In this document: in pieces, positions 16,499 through 27,376 of the stretch
How the letters are laid out: the number at the start of each line of letters is the position of its first letter
Numbering within the stretch: the stretch's first letter is position 1
NCBI GenBank assembly: GCA_900768795.1
Contig: CAAGEH010000013.1
Location: 11,042-75,041 of the forward strand
Length of the DNA stretch: 64,000 nt
Direction: 5' to 3'
DNA from: an uncultured Collinsella sp.
GTDB lineage: Bacteria; Actinomycetota; Coriobacteriia; Coriobacteriales; Coriobacteriaceae
The notes under the pieces: model-generated
What the model saw: the letters and a program-made list of their open reading frames with translations, nothing else
Told to the model about the DNA's origin: nothing
The model's database searches: none
Made by a program: the position numbers and the translations under genes

Positions 16499-17290
16499 CT
16501 AATGCACCTTTAGGCTGACGAGGGAGATGGCGTAGGCAAAGGCCTCGCGGATGCGCGAGCGCGCGTAGCGAAACGGCGCGGCGCCGGCACCGATGCCGAC
16601 CGCGTCGATACCCGCCCTGCGCGCTATGCGAAGGCAGCGTGGTATATGAAAATCGCTGCTCACGAGCGCAAGGCGATACGGGGCGCCGTGCGAGCTCTCG
16701 CGGGCGACGGCGTCGGAGAACACGATGTTGTCCTGCGTCGTTTCGGAACGGTCTTCCTCGATGATCTTGTCTGCGGCAACACCGCGCCGCTCGAGCCATG
16801 TGCGCATGACGGCGGCTTCGCTTTTGGTCTCATCGGGCCCCTGAGCACCCGATACGATAATGGTGGGCGCACCCTCGCGCCGTTTCCATGCCGAGAGGGC
16901 ACATGCAAGACGGTCCTCGAGCAGGGGCGAGGGTGCATGCTCGCGCAGCGCCGCGCCGTGAACGACGATGAAATCGACGGGCGTGCCCGTGTCGTTTCGT
17001 GACCGGTGCGCGACCAGGAGCATGTGTGCGCAGCTCAGGGCAAACGCGCATCCGATGAGGTCGAGGGCGAGCACAAGGACATAGGCGGGCCAAGGGATCG
17101 GAGCCACGGCGGCGCAGATGCCGGCGGCTCCACAGCACCCAAGGAGCACGCCTGCAATAATGCCGAGCAGCCCGAACGGCGTGGCGCCGCTGGCAAAAAG
17201 CGACACGATTCCGCTGATGAGCATCCAGCAGGCGCAGGCGAGGCAGGGGAGCGCCGGCATACAGAGCGCAATCGCACGTGCGATATACAT
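16499..17290 (-). CDS. DUF218 / YdcF-like membrane protein
   Basis: A 263-residue protein with about four hydrophobic segments in the first 95 residues, then a soluble DUF218 domain. Typical motifs are FIVVHGAALREHAPSPLLEDRLACALSAW, IIVSGAQGPDETKSEA, the DKIIEEDRSETTQDNI stretch and ALVSSDFHIPRCLRIARRAG. Members such as YdcF, SanA and ElyC are tied to envelope functions, but the activity of this one is unknown. The ATG at 17290 is preferred because GGGAGG lies 8 nt before it; the GTG at 17299 is too close. It is transcribed divergently from the DUF2798 gene. Confidence 0.82.
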   Translation of the reverse strand: MYIARAIALCMPALPCLACACWMLISGIVSLFASGATPFGLLGIIAGVLLGCCGAAGICAAVAPIPWPAYVLVLALDLIGCAFALSCAHMLLVAHRSRNDTGTPVDFIVVHGAALREHAPSPLLEDRLACALSAWKRREGAPTIIVSGAQGPDETKSEAAVMRTWLERRGVAADKIIEEDRSETTQDNIVFSDAVARESSHGAPYRLALVSSDFHIPRCLRIARRAGIDAVGIGAGAAPFRYARSRIREAFAYAISLVSLKVH

Positions 17291-17455
17291 GGTCTGCACC
17301 TCCCATCTGTTTGCGTGCGGTAATTCTCTTCAATTTTATTTTGGCGTCTTTGATTGTCTCACGCCGCTTGGTTTCACAAACTCTTCGCTTACGAAGCCCG
17401 TGCTGTTCATGGTAGGGTGAAGCCATCACATAAGTAGTCGCAGACGCGTTCATGA

Positions 17456-17509
17456 GCGGGCGAGACGAACAGCCTGGCTGCCAGGTGGGTTTGCCTCGCC
17501 CGCTTTTTT
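17456..17509 (+). promoter_or_regulatory. Terminator-like attenuator in the leader of the DUF2798 gene
   Basis: A perfect 9-bp stem GCGGGCGAG (17456-17464) with CTCGCCCGC (17495-17503) is followed by TTTTTT. Its 30-nt loop contains a second hairpin CCTGG-ctg-CCAGG (17473-17485). It lies between two divergent genes and points at the downstream one, so it cannot be the terminator of an upstream gene. It is probably a leader attenuator. A further small palindrome CTTCG-ctta-CGAAG is at 17383-17396. I cannot match it to a named riboswitch. Confidence 0.7.
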
Positions 17510-17544
17510 GCGCGCCCGTGCCGATGGAAAGGAACCCTACCTGT

Positions 17545-18093
17545 ATGCCTACCAATAAACGCGAGTCTCTGATCTTCACGTTCATCATGTGTTTCTGCAT
17601 GGTGCTTTGGATGAGCATCTATAACGTTGCGCTTCAGTACGGCGAGTTCAACGGCAAAATCATCGCCGAGGCCTGGCTTGGCTTTCCACTCGCCTACATT
17701 TTCGCGATGTGCTGCGACTGGTTCATCGCAAGCCCGATGGCCAAGGGATTTGCGTTTACGCATTTCGTGACCCCGGGCAAGAGCTCGCCGCGCACCATGG
17801 CGCTCGCCGTGGGCTCCTGCATGGTCGTCCCCATGGTTATCCTCATGTCGCTGTACGGTGCCTGCGAGGGTCTGACGCACATGCCCGGCGGCATCCTTGC
17901 GAACCTGTATTCCGTGCCCGCGATCTGGATGATCAACATCCCGCATAATTTTGTGATGGCGCTGCCGTGGAACCTTTTGGTAGCCGGTCCGATTTCCCGC
18001 TTCGTCTTCCGTCGCGCCTTCCCTGTGGGGACGGTTTTCGAGGAGGAGCATGCCGAGCTCTTGGAGCAGGCTGTGGCTCCTGAGTGCGAGTAG
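17545..18093 (+). CDS. DUF2798 family membrane protein
   Basis: A 182-residue membrane protein with about four hydrophobic helices (FTFIMCFCMVLWMSIYNVAL; AWLGFPLAYIFAMCCDWFIA; ALAVGSCMVVPMVILMSLYGA; MINIPHNFVMALPWNLLVAG). Paired short repeats ending in FAFTHFVTP and ISRFVFRRAFP resemble the DUF2798 pattern. The function is unknown. ATG 17545 follows AAAGGAA at a slightly long spacing. Expression looks gated by the attenuator-like hairpin just upstream. Confidence 0.75.
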   Translation: MPTNKRESLIFTFIMCFCMVLWMSIYNVALQYGEFNGKIIAEAWLGFPLAYIFAMCCDWFIASPMAKGFAFTHFVTPGKSSPRTMALAVGSCMVVPMVILMSLYGACEGLTHMPGGILANLYSVPAIWMINIPHNFVMALPWNLLVAGPISRFVFRRAFPVGTVFEEEHAELLEQAVAPECE

Positions 18094-18259
18094 CTCGCTT
18101 AGGGATCTGCTGAGCGCGGGCGACTTGCTTGGTTGGAGCCCTAAGCGTGGATAGCTCGCTCGGCGACATCGCGGGCGCGAGCGGTGCGCATGACCGGAGG
18201 GCCCGTGCTGCTCCGTTGCCCGACGTGCTAGCGCGCAGAACAATCTGTTGGTGCATTCG

Positions 18260-18292
18260 GCGGCTGCTGAAGCGTTTCGGCAGCCGCTTTTT
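18260..18292 (+). terminator. Intrinsic terminator after the DUF2798 gene
   Basis: Stem GCGGCTGC (18260-18267)/GCAGCCGC (18280-18287), then TTTTT. It lies 167 nt after the stop codon and 13 nt before the palindrome at 18305. Confidence 0.88.
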
Positions 18293-18304
18293 ATACGGAG
18301 TTTA

Positions 18305-18325
18305 AATACAACAGTCTGTTGTATT
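18305..18325 (+). promoter_or_regulatory. Perfect palindrome, probable TetR operator
   Basis: Half-sites AATACAACAG and CTGTTGTATT are exact inverted copies around one T. It sits 49 nt before the activase gene whose downstream partner encodes a TetR repressor. A weaker relative (ACAATCTGTTG) is at 18240-18250. Confidence 0.75.
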
Positions 18326-18373
18326 ACGTAGAGTGGTATATCTCTAGCAGGAAAATGCGAGAGACGGAGCATT

Positions 18374-21300
18374 ATGGCGTTGCTAGTAGGACTGGACGTA
18401 GGGTCGACGACGACCAAAGTTTACGCGATGCACGAGGATATGACCGAGGCGTGGTGGGGATATCGCCGCCACGGGGCGTGTCAGACAGCGAGCGTGCGCG
18501 CCATGCTCGGCGAGCTCGCCGAGCGCTTTCCCCATGAGTCGCTGCGCGTTGCGGTGACCGGCTCGGGTGCGCGCGATATCGCGACCGCGCTGGGCGCCTC
18601 GTACGTTCAGGAGGTGGTCGCCAACGCGCTCGCAATCAGCAGGTTCTATCCGCAGACGCGCTGCGCCATCGAGCTGGGCGGCCAAGACGCCAAGATGATC
18701 TTCTTCCGCACCAACGATAAGGGAGACATCGAGGTTGCCGACATGCGCATGAACGGCTCGTGCGCAGGCGGTACCGGTGCATTTATCGACGAGATGGCAA
18801 AGCTCATGGGGGTCGGCACCGAATCGGGCGAGTTCGAGCAGCTCGCAAGCCGGGGAACGACCGTCCACGAGGTCTCGGGCCGCTGCGGCGTGTACGCAAA
18901 GACCGATATCCAGCCGCTGCTCAACGAGGGCATTCCTACCACCGACCTGGCGCTTTCGGCGCTTCACGCGGTCGCCCGCCAAACGATCGGCGGTCTGGCC
19001 CAGGGTATCGACATCGAGCCGCCGGTAATCTTCGAGGGCGGTACGCTCGCCTACAACCCCACGCTGGTCCGCGTGTTCCGGGAGCAACTGAATCTATCGG
19101 ACGATCAGGTTATCGTCCCGCGCGATCCGCAGATCATGGTCGCGCGCGGTGCCGCCCTGTCGCTGACCGACATGTTCGCATCGTCCCAACCGATCGACCT
19201 TCCCGACGCTTTTGTCCGGCTGGATAAGCTCGAGACGGTCGCGCCCGCAAGCGGGGAGGGACGTCTTGCCCAGCCCTTTTTTGCCACACCTGCCGAGCAG
19301 GTGGATTTTACGGCACGCCATGGCAAAGAGACGCCGGCAAAGGGTCCGGATGCGTATGCGCCCGGAGAGACGGTGCGTGTGGCGCTCGGTATCGATTCGG
19401 GGAGCACGACGACCAAGTTCGCCCTGGTCGATGAGGCGGGTGAGCTTGTCGATTCGTTCTACGCGTCTAATAACGGCAGACCGCTCGACGTCGCCCAACA
19501 GGGTCTTGTCAGCTTGAAGAACCGCTGGGAGAAAGCGGGAGTCACGCTTGCGATCGATGCCGTGGGCACCACGGGATACGGCGAGGAGCTTTTCGCGCGC
19601 GCGTTCCACGCCGACTACCATACGGTCGAGACGGTCGCGCACGCCCGCGCCGCGTGCGCATGCGTTCCCGATGCGACCTTCGTGCTCGACATCGGCGGAC
19701 AGGATATGAAGGCCATCTGGCTCAACCACGGCGTGCTGACCGATATCGTCGTCAACGAGGCGTGCTCTGCGGGCTGCGGCTCGTTCCTCGAGGGTTTTGC
19801 CAAAAACCTCGGAATAGCCGTTGAGGATATCGCGACCGAGGCATTTTCGTCCAAAGCCCCCGCCGTTCTCGGCAGCCGCTGCACGGTGTTCATGAACAGC
19901 AGCGTCGTTTCCGAGCAGCGGCGCGGTAAGGGTCCGGGCGACATCATGGCCGGTCTCTGCCGTTCGATTATCGAGAACGTGTTCACCAAGGTCATTCGCG
20001 TTTCAAATCTCAACCGTCTGGGCGACAAAGTCGTCGTCCAGGGCGGCACGTTCCGAAACGACGCGGTGCTGCGCGCATTCGAGCAGTATCTGGGCAAATC
20101 CGTCACGCGTGCGCCCCACCCGGGGCTGATGGGCGCTATCGGTATCGCCCTGCTCGCGCGCGAGGAATGCCGCAAGGGCGACGCCGGCACGTCGTTTATC
20201 GGGCTCGATGCCGTGGAGCGCTTCGAGCATCGCGAGTTCGGCGGCGTTACCTGCCGTCGGTGCAACAACCGCTGCCAGCGCGCGATCGTGGCGTTTGGCG
20301 ACGGCTCGCTTTACGTCACGGGCAATCGCTGCCCGCGCGGCGGCGCCATCTCATGGGATGAGCTCGTGCGCGAGGTTCCCGCGGCGGAGGAGCTGCGTCC
20401 GCAGGGTGCTTGCGAGGCACAGGCGCCCGGCACGGGGCGCGACCGGACCGCGGCTGCCCCCAATCTCTTTGTCGACCGCGAGAAGCTGCTGTTCGAGTCG
20501 TACCCCACGGTTCCCGTCTGCGGGGGGCGCGATGTCACGATCGGCATTCCCCGTGTGCTCGAGTTCTGGGACACCATGCCGTTCTGGTCGACGTTCTTCA
20601 GCACGCTCGGCTTTAAGGTGCGCGTCTCGGGACGCAGCACCAAGGCGATGTACGAGCGCGGTCTGGCGCACGTCACATCCGACACCGTGTGCTTCCCGGC
20701 CAAGCTCGTCCACGGGCACATCCGCAATCTCGTCGACGCCGGCGTCGACCGCATCTTCATGCCCATCATCACGACGGTGCCCACCGAAAACACCGCCTCT
20801 ACCAGCGAGTGGATGTGCGCCGTCGTAAAGGGATACCCCTACGTGATGCGCAATTCCGATAACCCGGAGGAGCGTTTCGGCGTTCCGTTCGATACGCCGC
20901 TGTTCCACTGGTACGACGAGGGCGATCGAAATCGCCAGCTCAAGGCGTGGTGCAAGGAGACCTTCGATATCGATGCCGACCTGGTTGCCAAGGCGACCGA
21001 GCAGGCGGACCGCGCGCAGCAGACGTTTGAGAACCAGCTGCAGCTGCGCGGCAGGCAGGTGCTCGAGAACGTGCGCGAGGACGGCGGCTACGCGGTGGTG
21101 ATCGCTTCGCGCCCGTACCACAACGACCCGCTGGTCAACCACGGGCTGCCCAAGCTCTTCTCTGAGCGCGGCATCCCCGTGCTGACGCCCGATGCGGTGC
21201 CGGGGGTCTGCAACGTCGACCTTTCCAACAGCCGCATCGACATCGTGAACAACTACCATGCGCGCATGCTGTCGTGCGCGGTCATCGTCGCATCGACGCC

Positions 21301-22813
21301 CGAGCTCGAGCTCGTGCAGATGGGCAGCTTCGGCTGCGGCCACGATGCGTATCTCACCGACGAGATCGCGCGCATGATGGGCGAGATGGGCTCCAAGGTT
21401 CCGATGATGATCAAGCTCGATGAGAGCGACGTCGCCGGTCCCATGGGCATTCGCGTGCGTTCGTTTATCGAGTCGGTCAACCGCCGTCGCGCGGAGGAGC
21501 GTGCCGAGGGCGCCCGGGTGCACGCGGTCCATCCGCTCGACGACCCGTATAAGGTCAAGTACACCAAGCGCGACCGGCACGACAAGATCGCGCTGGTCCC
21601 CAACACCTCCCATGCGTTCTGCAGGCTCATGACCGCGGCGATGCGCAATCAGGGCGTGCGCGCCGAGGCCCTTGATATCGGGCGCGAGGATGCCATCCGC
21701 CTGGGCAAACGCTATGTGCACAACGACATCTGCTTCCCCGCGCAAATCGTGATCGGCGAGGCGCTCGCGGCACTCGAGAGCGGTAAGTACGACCCGCACG
21801 ACGTCGCCGTGGTGACTGGCAAGTATATCGGCGACTGCCGCCTGACGCACTACATGCCCCTGCTGCGCCGCGCGCTCGACGACGCGGGATACGACTATGT
21901 CCCGGTGCTCACCAACGACGACGTCGATGCCCACAATGCGCATCCGGGCTTCAAGCTCGGCCTTGGCCCGAGCATCCAGATCGCCTACGGTCTTCCCATG
22001 ATCGATGCCCTCGAGGCCATGCTTAGGCGCATCCGTCCCTACGAGCTCGAGAAGGGCGCGGCAGACTCTGCGTTCGACCGCGCGCTCGATGAGGTTATCG
22101 AGGGCATGGAGCGCTCCGGGCTGAGAGGCCAGGCGACGGGCTTCAAACGCGCGCTTGCGATCATGGACGCCGTTCCGTACGACCGCTCGAACCCGCATCC
22201 GACCGTTCTCATCGTGGGCGAGTACCTGCTCAATTTCCATCTCGGCGCCAACCACGAAATCGAGCGCTACCTCGAGGACAACGGGCTCGAGGTCATCGAG
22301 GCGCGCATGACCGACGTGATCCGCAAGACCTATTTCTACAAGCATGCGCAGTCGCGCGAGTTCCACGTCGAGCTGTCGCTGCCCGAAAAGGCCTGGTACG
22401 CCACGGCGGACAACCTGTTCGAGCTCGCGCACGACCGTTGCGACCGCCTGGGCGCGGCGAGCCCGCTCTACGAGCCGCCGACGCGCATGCCCGAGCTCGT
22501 GCGCGCGAGCGATAAGATCCTGCACCATACGTTCGATGCGGGCGAGGGCGTGCTGATTCCGGCGGAGATCCTCGAGCACGCCAAGCGCGGCTGCCGCAAC
22601 TTCGTGATCCTGCAGCCGTTCGGGTGTCTGCCCAACCATGTCGTGGGGCGCGGGCTCATCCATGCGCTCAAGGAGCAGTATCCCACGGCCCAGTTCCTGC
22701 CGCTCGACTACGATCCCGACGTGAGCTTCGCCAACGTGGAGAACCGTCTTCAGATGCTCATCATGAACGCCAAGGCGCAGGGGTGCGGTGAGGCGCATGG
22801 CGAGACCGCGTAA
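18374..22813 (+). CDS. Acyl-CoA dehydratase activase fusion protein (duplicated BadF/BadG domains + DUF2229 + dehydratase-like)
   Basis: A 1479-residue cytosolic fusion of the 2-hydroxyacyl-CoA dehydratase activator family. Two ASKHA ATPase domains are visible: residues 1-290 (GLDVGSTTTKVYA) and ~334-600 (GIDSGSTTTKFAL). Each has the [4Fe-4S] cysteines that two monomers normally share: Cys130 and Cys171 in the first, Cys464/Cys468 and Cys503 in the second. A CRRCNNRC...NRC cluster lies near 626. Residues ~710-930 match the DUF2229 region (VTSDTVCFPAKLVHGHI), and the C-terminal third resembles dehydratase subunits (YVHNDICFPAQIVIGE). Known relatives are large proteins of unknown substrate. It overlaps the TetR gene downstream. 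Confidence 0.88.
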   Translation: MALLVGLDVGSTTTKVYAMHEDMTEAWWGYRRHGACQTASVRAMLGELAERFPHESLRVAVTGSGARDIATALGASYVQEVVANALAISRFYPQTRCAIELGGQDAKMIFFRTNDKGDIEVADMRMNGSCAGGTGAFIDEMAKLMGVGTESGEFEQLASRGTTVHEVSGRCGVYAKTDIQPLLNEGIPTTDLALSALHAVARQTIGGLAQGIDIEPPVIFEGGTLAYNPTLVRVFREQLNLSDDQVIVPRDPQIMVARGAALSLTDMFASSQPIDLPDAFVRLDKLETVAPASGEGRLAQPFFATPAEQVDFTARHGKETPAKGPDAYAPGETVRVALGIDSGSTTTKFALVDEAGELVDSFYASNNGRPLDVAQQGLVSLKNRWEKAGVTLAIDAVGTTGYGEELFARAFHADYHTVETVAHARAACACVPDATFVLDIGGQDMKAIWLNHGVLTDIVVNEACSAGCGSFLEGFAKNLGIAVEDIATEAFSSKAPAVLGSRCTVFMNSSVVSEQRRGKGPGDIMAGLCRSIIENVFTKVIRVSNLNRLGDKVVVQGGTFRNDAVLRAFEQYLGKSVTRAPHPGLMGAIGIALLAREECRKGDAGTSFIGLDAVERFEHREFGGVTCRRCNNRCQRAIVAFGDGSLYVTGNRCPRGGAISWDELVREVPAAEELRPQGACEAQAPGTGRDRTAAAPNLFVDREKLLFESYPTVPVCGGRDVTIGIPRVLEFWDTMPFWSTFFSTLGFKVRVSGRSTKAMYERGLAHVTSDTVCFPAKLVHGHIRNLVDAGVDRIFMPIITTVPTENTASTSEWMCAVVKGYPYVMRNSDNPEERFGVPFDTPLFHWYDEGDRNRQLKAWCKETFDIDADLVAKATEQADRAQQTFENQLQLRGRQVLENVREDGGYAVVIASRPYHNDPLVNHGLPKLFSERGIPVLTPDAVPGVCNVDLSNSRIDIVNNYHARMLSCAVIVASTPELELVQMGSFGCGHDAYLTDEIARMMGEMGSKVPMMIKLDESDVAGPMGIRVRSFIESVNRRRAEERAEGARVHAVHPLDDPYKVKYTKRDRHDKIALVPNTSHAFCRLMTAAMRNQGVRAEALDIGREDAIRLGKRYVHNDICFPAQIVIGEALAALESGKYDPHDVAVVTGKYIGDCRLTHYMPLLRRALDDAGYDYVPVLTNDDVDAHNAHPGFKLGLGPSIQIAYGLPMIDALEAMLRRIRPYELEKGAADSAFDRALDEVIEGMERSGLRGQATGFKRALAIMDAVPYDRSNPHPTVLIVGEYLLNFHLGANHEIERYLEDNGLEVIEARMTDVIRKTYFYKHAQSREFHVELSLPEKAWYATADNLFELAHDRCDRLGAASPLYEPPTRMPELVRASDKILHHTFDAGEGVLIPAEILEHAKRGCRNFVILQPFGCLPNHVVGRGLIHALKEQYPTAQFLPLDYDPDVSFANVENRLQMLIMNAKAQGCGEAHGETA

Positions 22814-23486
22814 GGACGCCGATGCGCCCGATGCACGCACCCGTATCATCGAGGCGTTTTGGGAGCTCATCGAGAACAACAGCATCTTCGAGCTGTCGGT
22901 TGGCGAGGTGACCCGCGCCGCCCAGTGCAATCGCGGAACGTTTTACTACTATTTTCACGATTTCGATGAACTCGTCGCCATCGCCATAGCCCAGCTGCTG
23001 CAGGATAACGAGCTCATCACCGATGCCCTCTGGCATTTTTCGAGCGAGGGCGACCTTTCGGCGTTCGACCGGCGCGACGTCCGCTGCCTGCTGCGGCGCA
23101 TCGTCATCACCATGAGGGCGGGTGCCGCCGAGCAGGTCGTGCAGGGCATCCATACGATCATCATCGACCGCGTGAGAGAGATCGTCCACCCCGACGGAGA
23201 AGAGCTCAAGGCAGATTCGAGCTTTGCGGTGGGCTTTCTGGTCTCGGGCATCATGAGCTTTGTGACGGCGGTCGGCTTTGCCCGGGAGGGCGGCGAGGAG
23301 ATAGACCTCGAGCAGCTGGGGGACAGCGCGTGCGCGTACCTGAGGGCGGTCGCCATGCAGACGGTGGAAACGGTCGCGCAAGTCGAGGGCGGCGATACAT
23401 CCGAGCTGCTCGAACGCGTCTCCAAGGAGGCCGATGCCTATCGCGCATCGCGTGCGACGAGTCCCGACGTGGTGAAAGACGCCTAG
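22797..23486 (+). CDS. TetR-family transcriptional regulator
   Basis: A 229-residue one-domain repressor. Residues 15-60 form the TetR helix-turn-helix (TRIIEAFWELIENNSIFELSVGEVTRAAQCNRGTFYYYFHDFDELV); the rest is an all-helical ligand and dimer domain. Its ATG lies 17 nt inside the 3' end of the 1479-residue gene, in another frame, so the two are translationally coupled. The perfect palindrome at 18305-18325 before the shared promoter region is the obvious operator, giving an autoregulated two-gene unit. The ligand is unknown; acyl-CoA-type compounds would fit the neighbour, as inference. GTG 22788 is an alternative start. Confidence 0.9.
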   Translation: MARPRKDADAPDARTRIIEAFWELIENNSIFELSVGEVTRAAQCNRGTFYYYFHDFDELVAIAIAQLLQDNELITDALWHFSSEGDLSAFDRRDVRCLLRRIVITMRAGAAEQVVQGIHTIIIDRVREIVHPDGEELKADSSFAVGFLVSGIMSFVTAVGFAREGGEEIDLEQLGDSACAYLRAVAMQTVETVAQVEGGDTSELLERVSKEADAYRASRATSPDVVKDA

Positions 23487-23678
23487 GGTTTCTCTTGCAG
23501 GGCGCCCGTCGCGCATCGCGCGGTGAGTCCTGCGATGCGGTCATAACCTGCATTCATGTGAGCCGGGTTTATAGATATTCCTCCAGCTGTTAACATAGAC
23601 AACCTGTGGGTAAAGAGACAAAAGCGCCGCCGACGGGCGGGCGTTTTGATTTCGATGAACTCATGTAAGGAAACGAGC

Positions 23679-26324
<2,646 letters not shown>

Positions 26325-26407
26325 CGTTTGGGCTGTTGCTTGCGTTTTGCTGTTCGTTTGTTTGAGCCTTGGGTTCCGTGAACTTCGGCGCTTGAATACT
26401 GTGTAAC

Positions 26408-26444
26408 AAAAAACGGGGACGTCATCTGTTCGATGGCGTCCTCG
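26408..26444 (-). terminator. Intrinsic terminator on the minus strand (mntP side)
   Basis: Stem CGGGGACGTCATC (26414-26426) with GATGGCGTCCTCG (26432-26444), two G:U pairs, loop TGTTC. On the minus strand it is followed by TTTTTT (26413-26408). It would end minus-strand transcripts after mntP and may also stop clpC read-through from the other side. Confidence 0.8.
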
Positions 26445-26485
26445 TGTGCGTTGCTGGTGATGTGGCAGTTCGTGCGGGTTTTACT

Positions 26486-26568
26486 CGTGCGGTGCGGCGG
26501 CTCGCTTGATGTGTTGGACCGTGCGGTGAGGCGGCTGTAGGGTGTCGATTCGTGCGTGGAGCGGTTCG
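26486..26568. repeat. Degenerate repeats in the clpC-mntP spacer
   Basis: Three related ~18-mers: CGTGCGGTGCGGCGGCTCG (26486), CGTGCGGTGAGGCGGCTG (26520) and CGTGCGTGGAGCGGTTCG (26551). The whole spacer 26325-26677 contains no supportable gene, only these repeats and the terminator at 26408-26444. Confidence 0.55.
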
Positions 26569-26677
26569 CGTAGGTTTGCTCGTGTGCGTCGTAGCTGCAC
26601 GATTTTTGTGCGTGTACTGCGCCTGCTCCGCTATCGGATCGACCGAGGCGACATACCCTGCGCCCTATCTCCGCACG

Positions 26678-27259
26678 TTAAAGGACGAGAATCCCCAGGT
26701 GCTCGAGCAGCACCTTGAGGCCGATAAGAATCAAAACGACGCCGCCGACGATGGTCGCGGGCTTTTCGTAGCGCGCACCGAAGAAGTGCCCCACGGCAAC
26801 GCCCGCGAGCGTCAGAACAAACGTGATGACGCCGATGAACGAGGCGGCGGCAACGATGTTGACGGACAGCGCCGCAAACGAGATGCCCATGGCAAGCGCA
26901 TCGATAGAGGTGGCGATGGCGAGCATCAGATACTCTCCGAGGTCGATGACGTTGGCGTCGGAACTGTCGTCCGAGTCGTCCTCGTCATCGTGGAATGCCT
27001 CCCAGAGCATCTTGCCACCGATGATCGCGAGCAAGATGAAAGCGATCCAGTGGTCGATCGGCGAGATCAGCCACAAAAACTGGCTGCCCAGCGCCCAACC
27101 GATAACAGGCATGAGCGCCTGAAATCCTCCGAAAAAGAGCGCGAGCACGACGGCGACTTTGAAATTGATGCGCTTCATGCCGAGCCCCTTGCAGACCGAC
27201 ACCGCAAAGGCGTCCATCGAAAGGCCTACGGCGATCAGAAACAGCTCAACGATACCCAT
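26678..27259 (-). CDS. mntP: Manganese efflux pump MntP
   Basis: A 193-residue six-helix membrane protein exporting Mn2+. The repeat architecture is clear: ELFLIAVGLSMDAFAVSVCKGL (helix 1 with the conserved aspartate) and its mirror EYLMLAIATSIDALAMGISFAAL (helix 4), plus FGGFQALMPVIGW and the terminal IVGGVVLILIGLKVLLEHLGI. The cytosolic loop near residues 90-105 is highly acidic (DDEDDSDDSSDANVID). MntP genes are often controlled by a yybP-ykoY Mn riboswitch, but I see none in the 44 nt before it. It interrupts the clpC-disA stretch. Confidence 0.94.
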   Translation of the reverse strand: MGIVELFLIAVGLSMDAFAVSVCKGLGMKRINFKVAVVLALFFGGFQALMPVIGWALGSQFLWLISPIDHWIAFILLAIIGGKMLWEAFHDDEDDSDDSSDANVIDLGEYLMLAIATSIDALAMGISFAALSVNIVAAASFIGVITFVLTLAGVAVGHFFGARYEKPATIVGGVVLILIGLKVLLEHLGILVL

Positions 27260-27303
27260 GGTTCCCTCTCATGTGTAAGCATTAGCTCGCCAGCTTATCA
27301 CAG

Positions 27304-27340
27304 AAAAGCGGCGCACAAACAAACTGCTTGCACGCCGCTT
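27304..27340 (-). terminator. Intrinsic terminator after oatA
   Basis: Minus-strand stem AAGCGGCG/CGCCGCTT (27340-27333 with 27313-27306) followed by TTTTC, 37 nt after the oatA stop. Confidence 0.8.
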
Positions 27341-27376
27341 CACGTTGTTCGTCTTGCGTTATGGGGTTGCCTTGGG

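Noticed and set aside
14523..16799. 758-codon antisense frame across lysS
   Set aside because: Low-complexity charged translation opposite a well-conserved synthetase; no ribosome site.
22970..23661. Shared 15-mer GATTTCGATGAACTC in the tetR gene and before clpC
   Set aside because: One copy lies within a coding sequence and nothing else around it matches, so chance is likely.
27260..27303. Manganese (yybP-ykoY) riboswitch before mntP
   Set aside because: Only 44 nt separate mntP from the oatA terminator and the sequence lacks the conserved riboswitch core.
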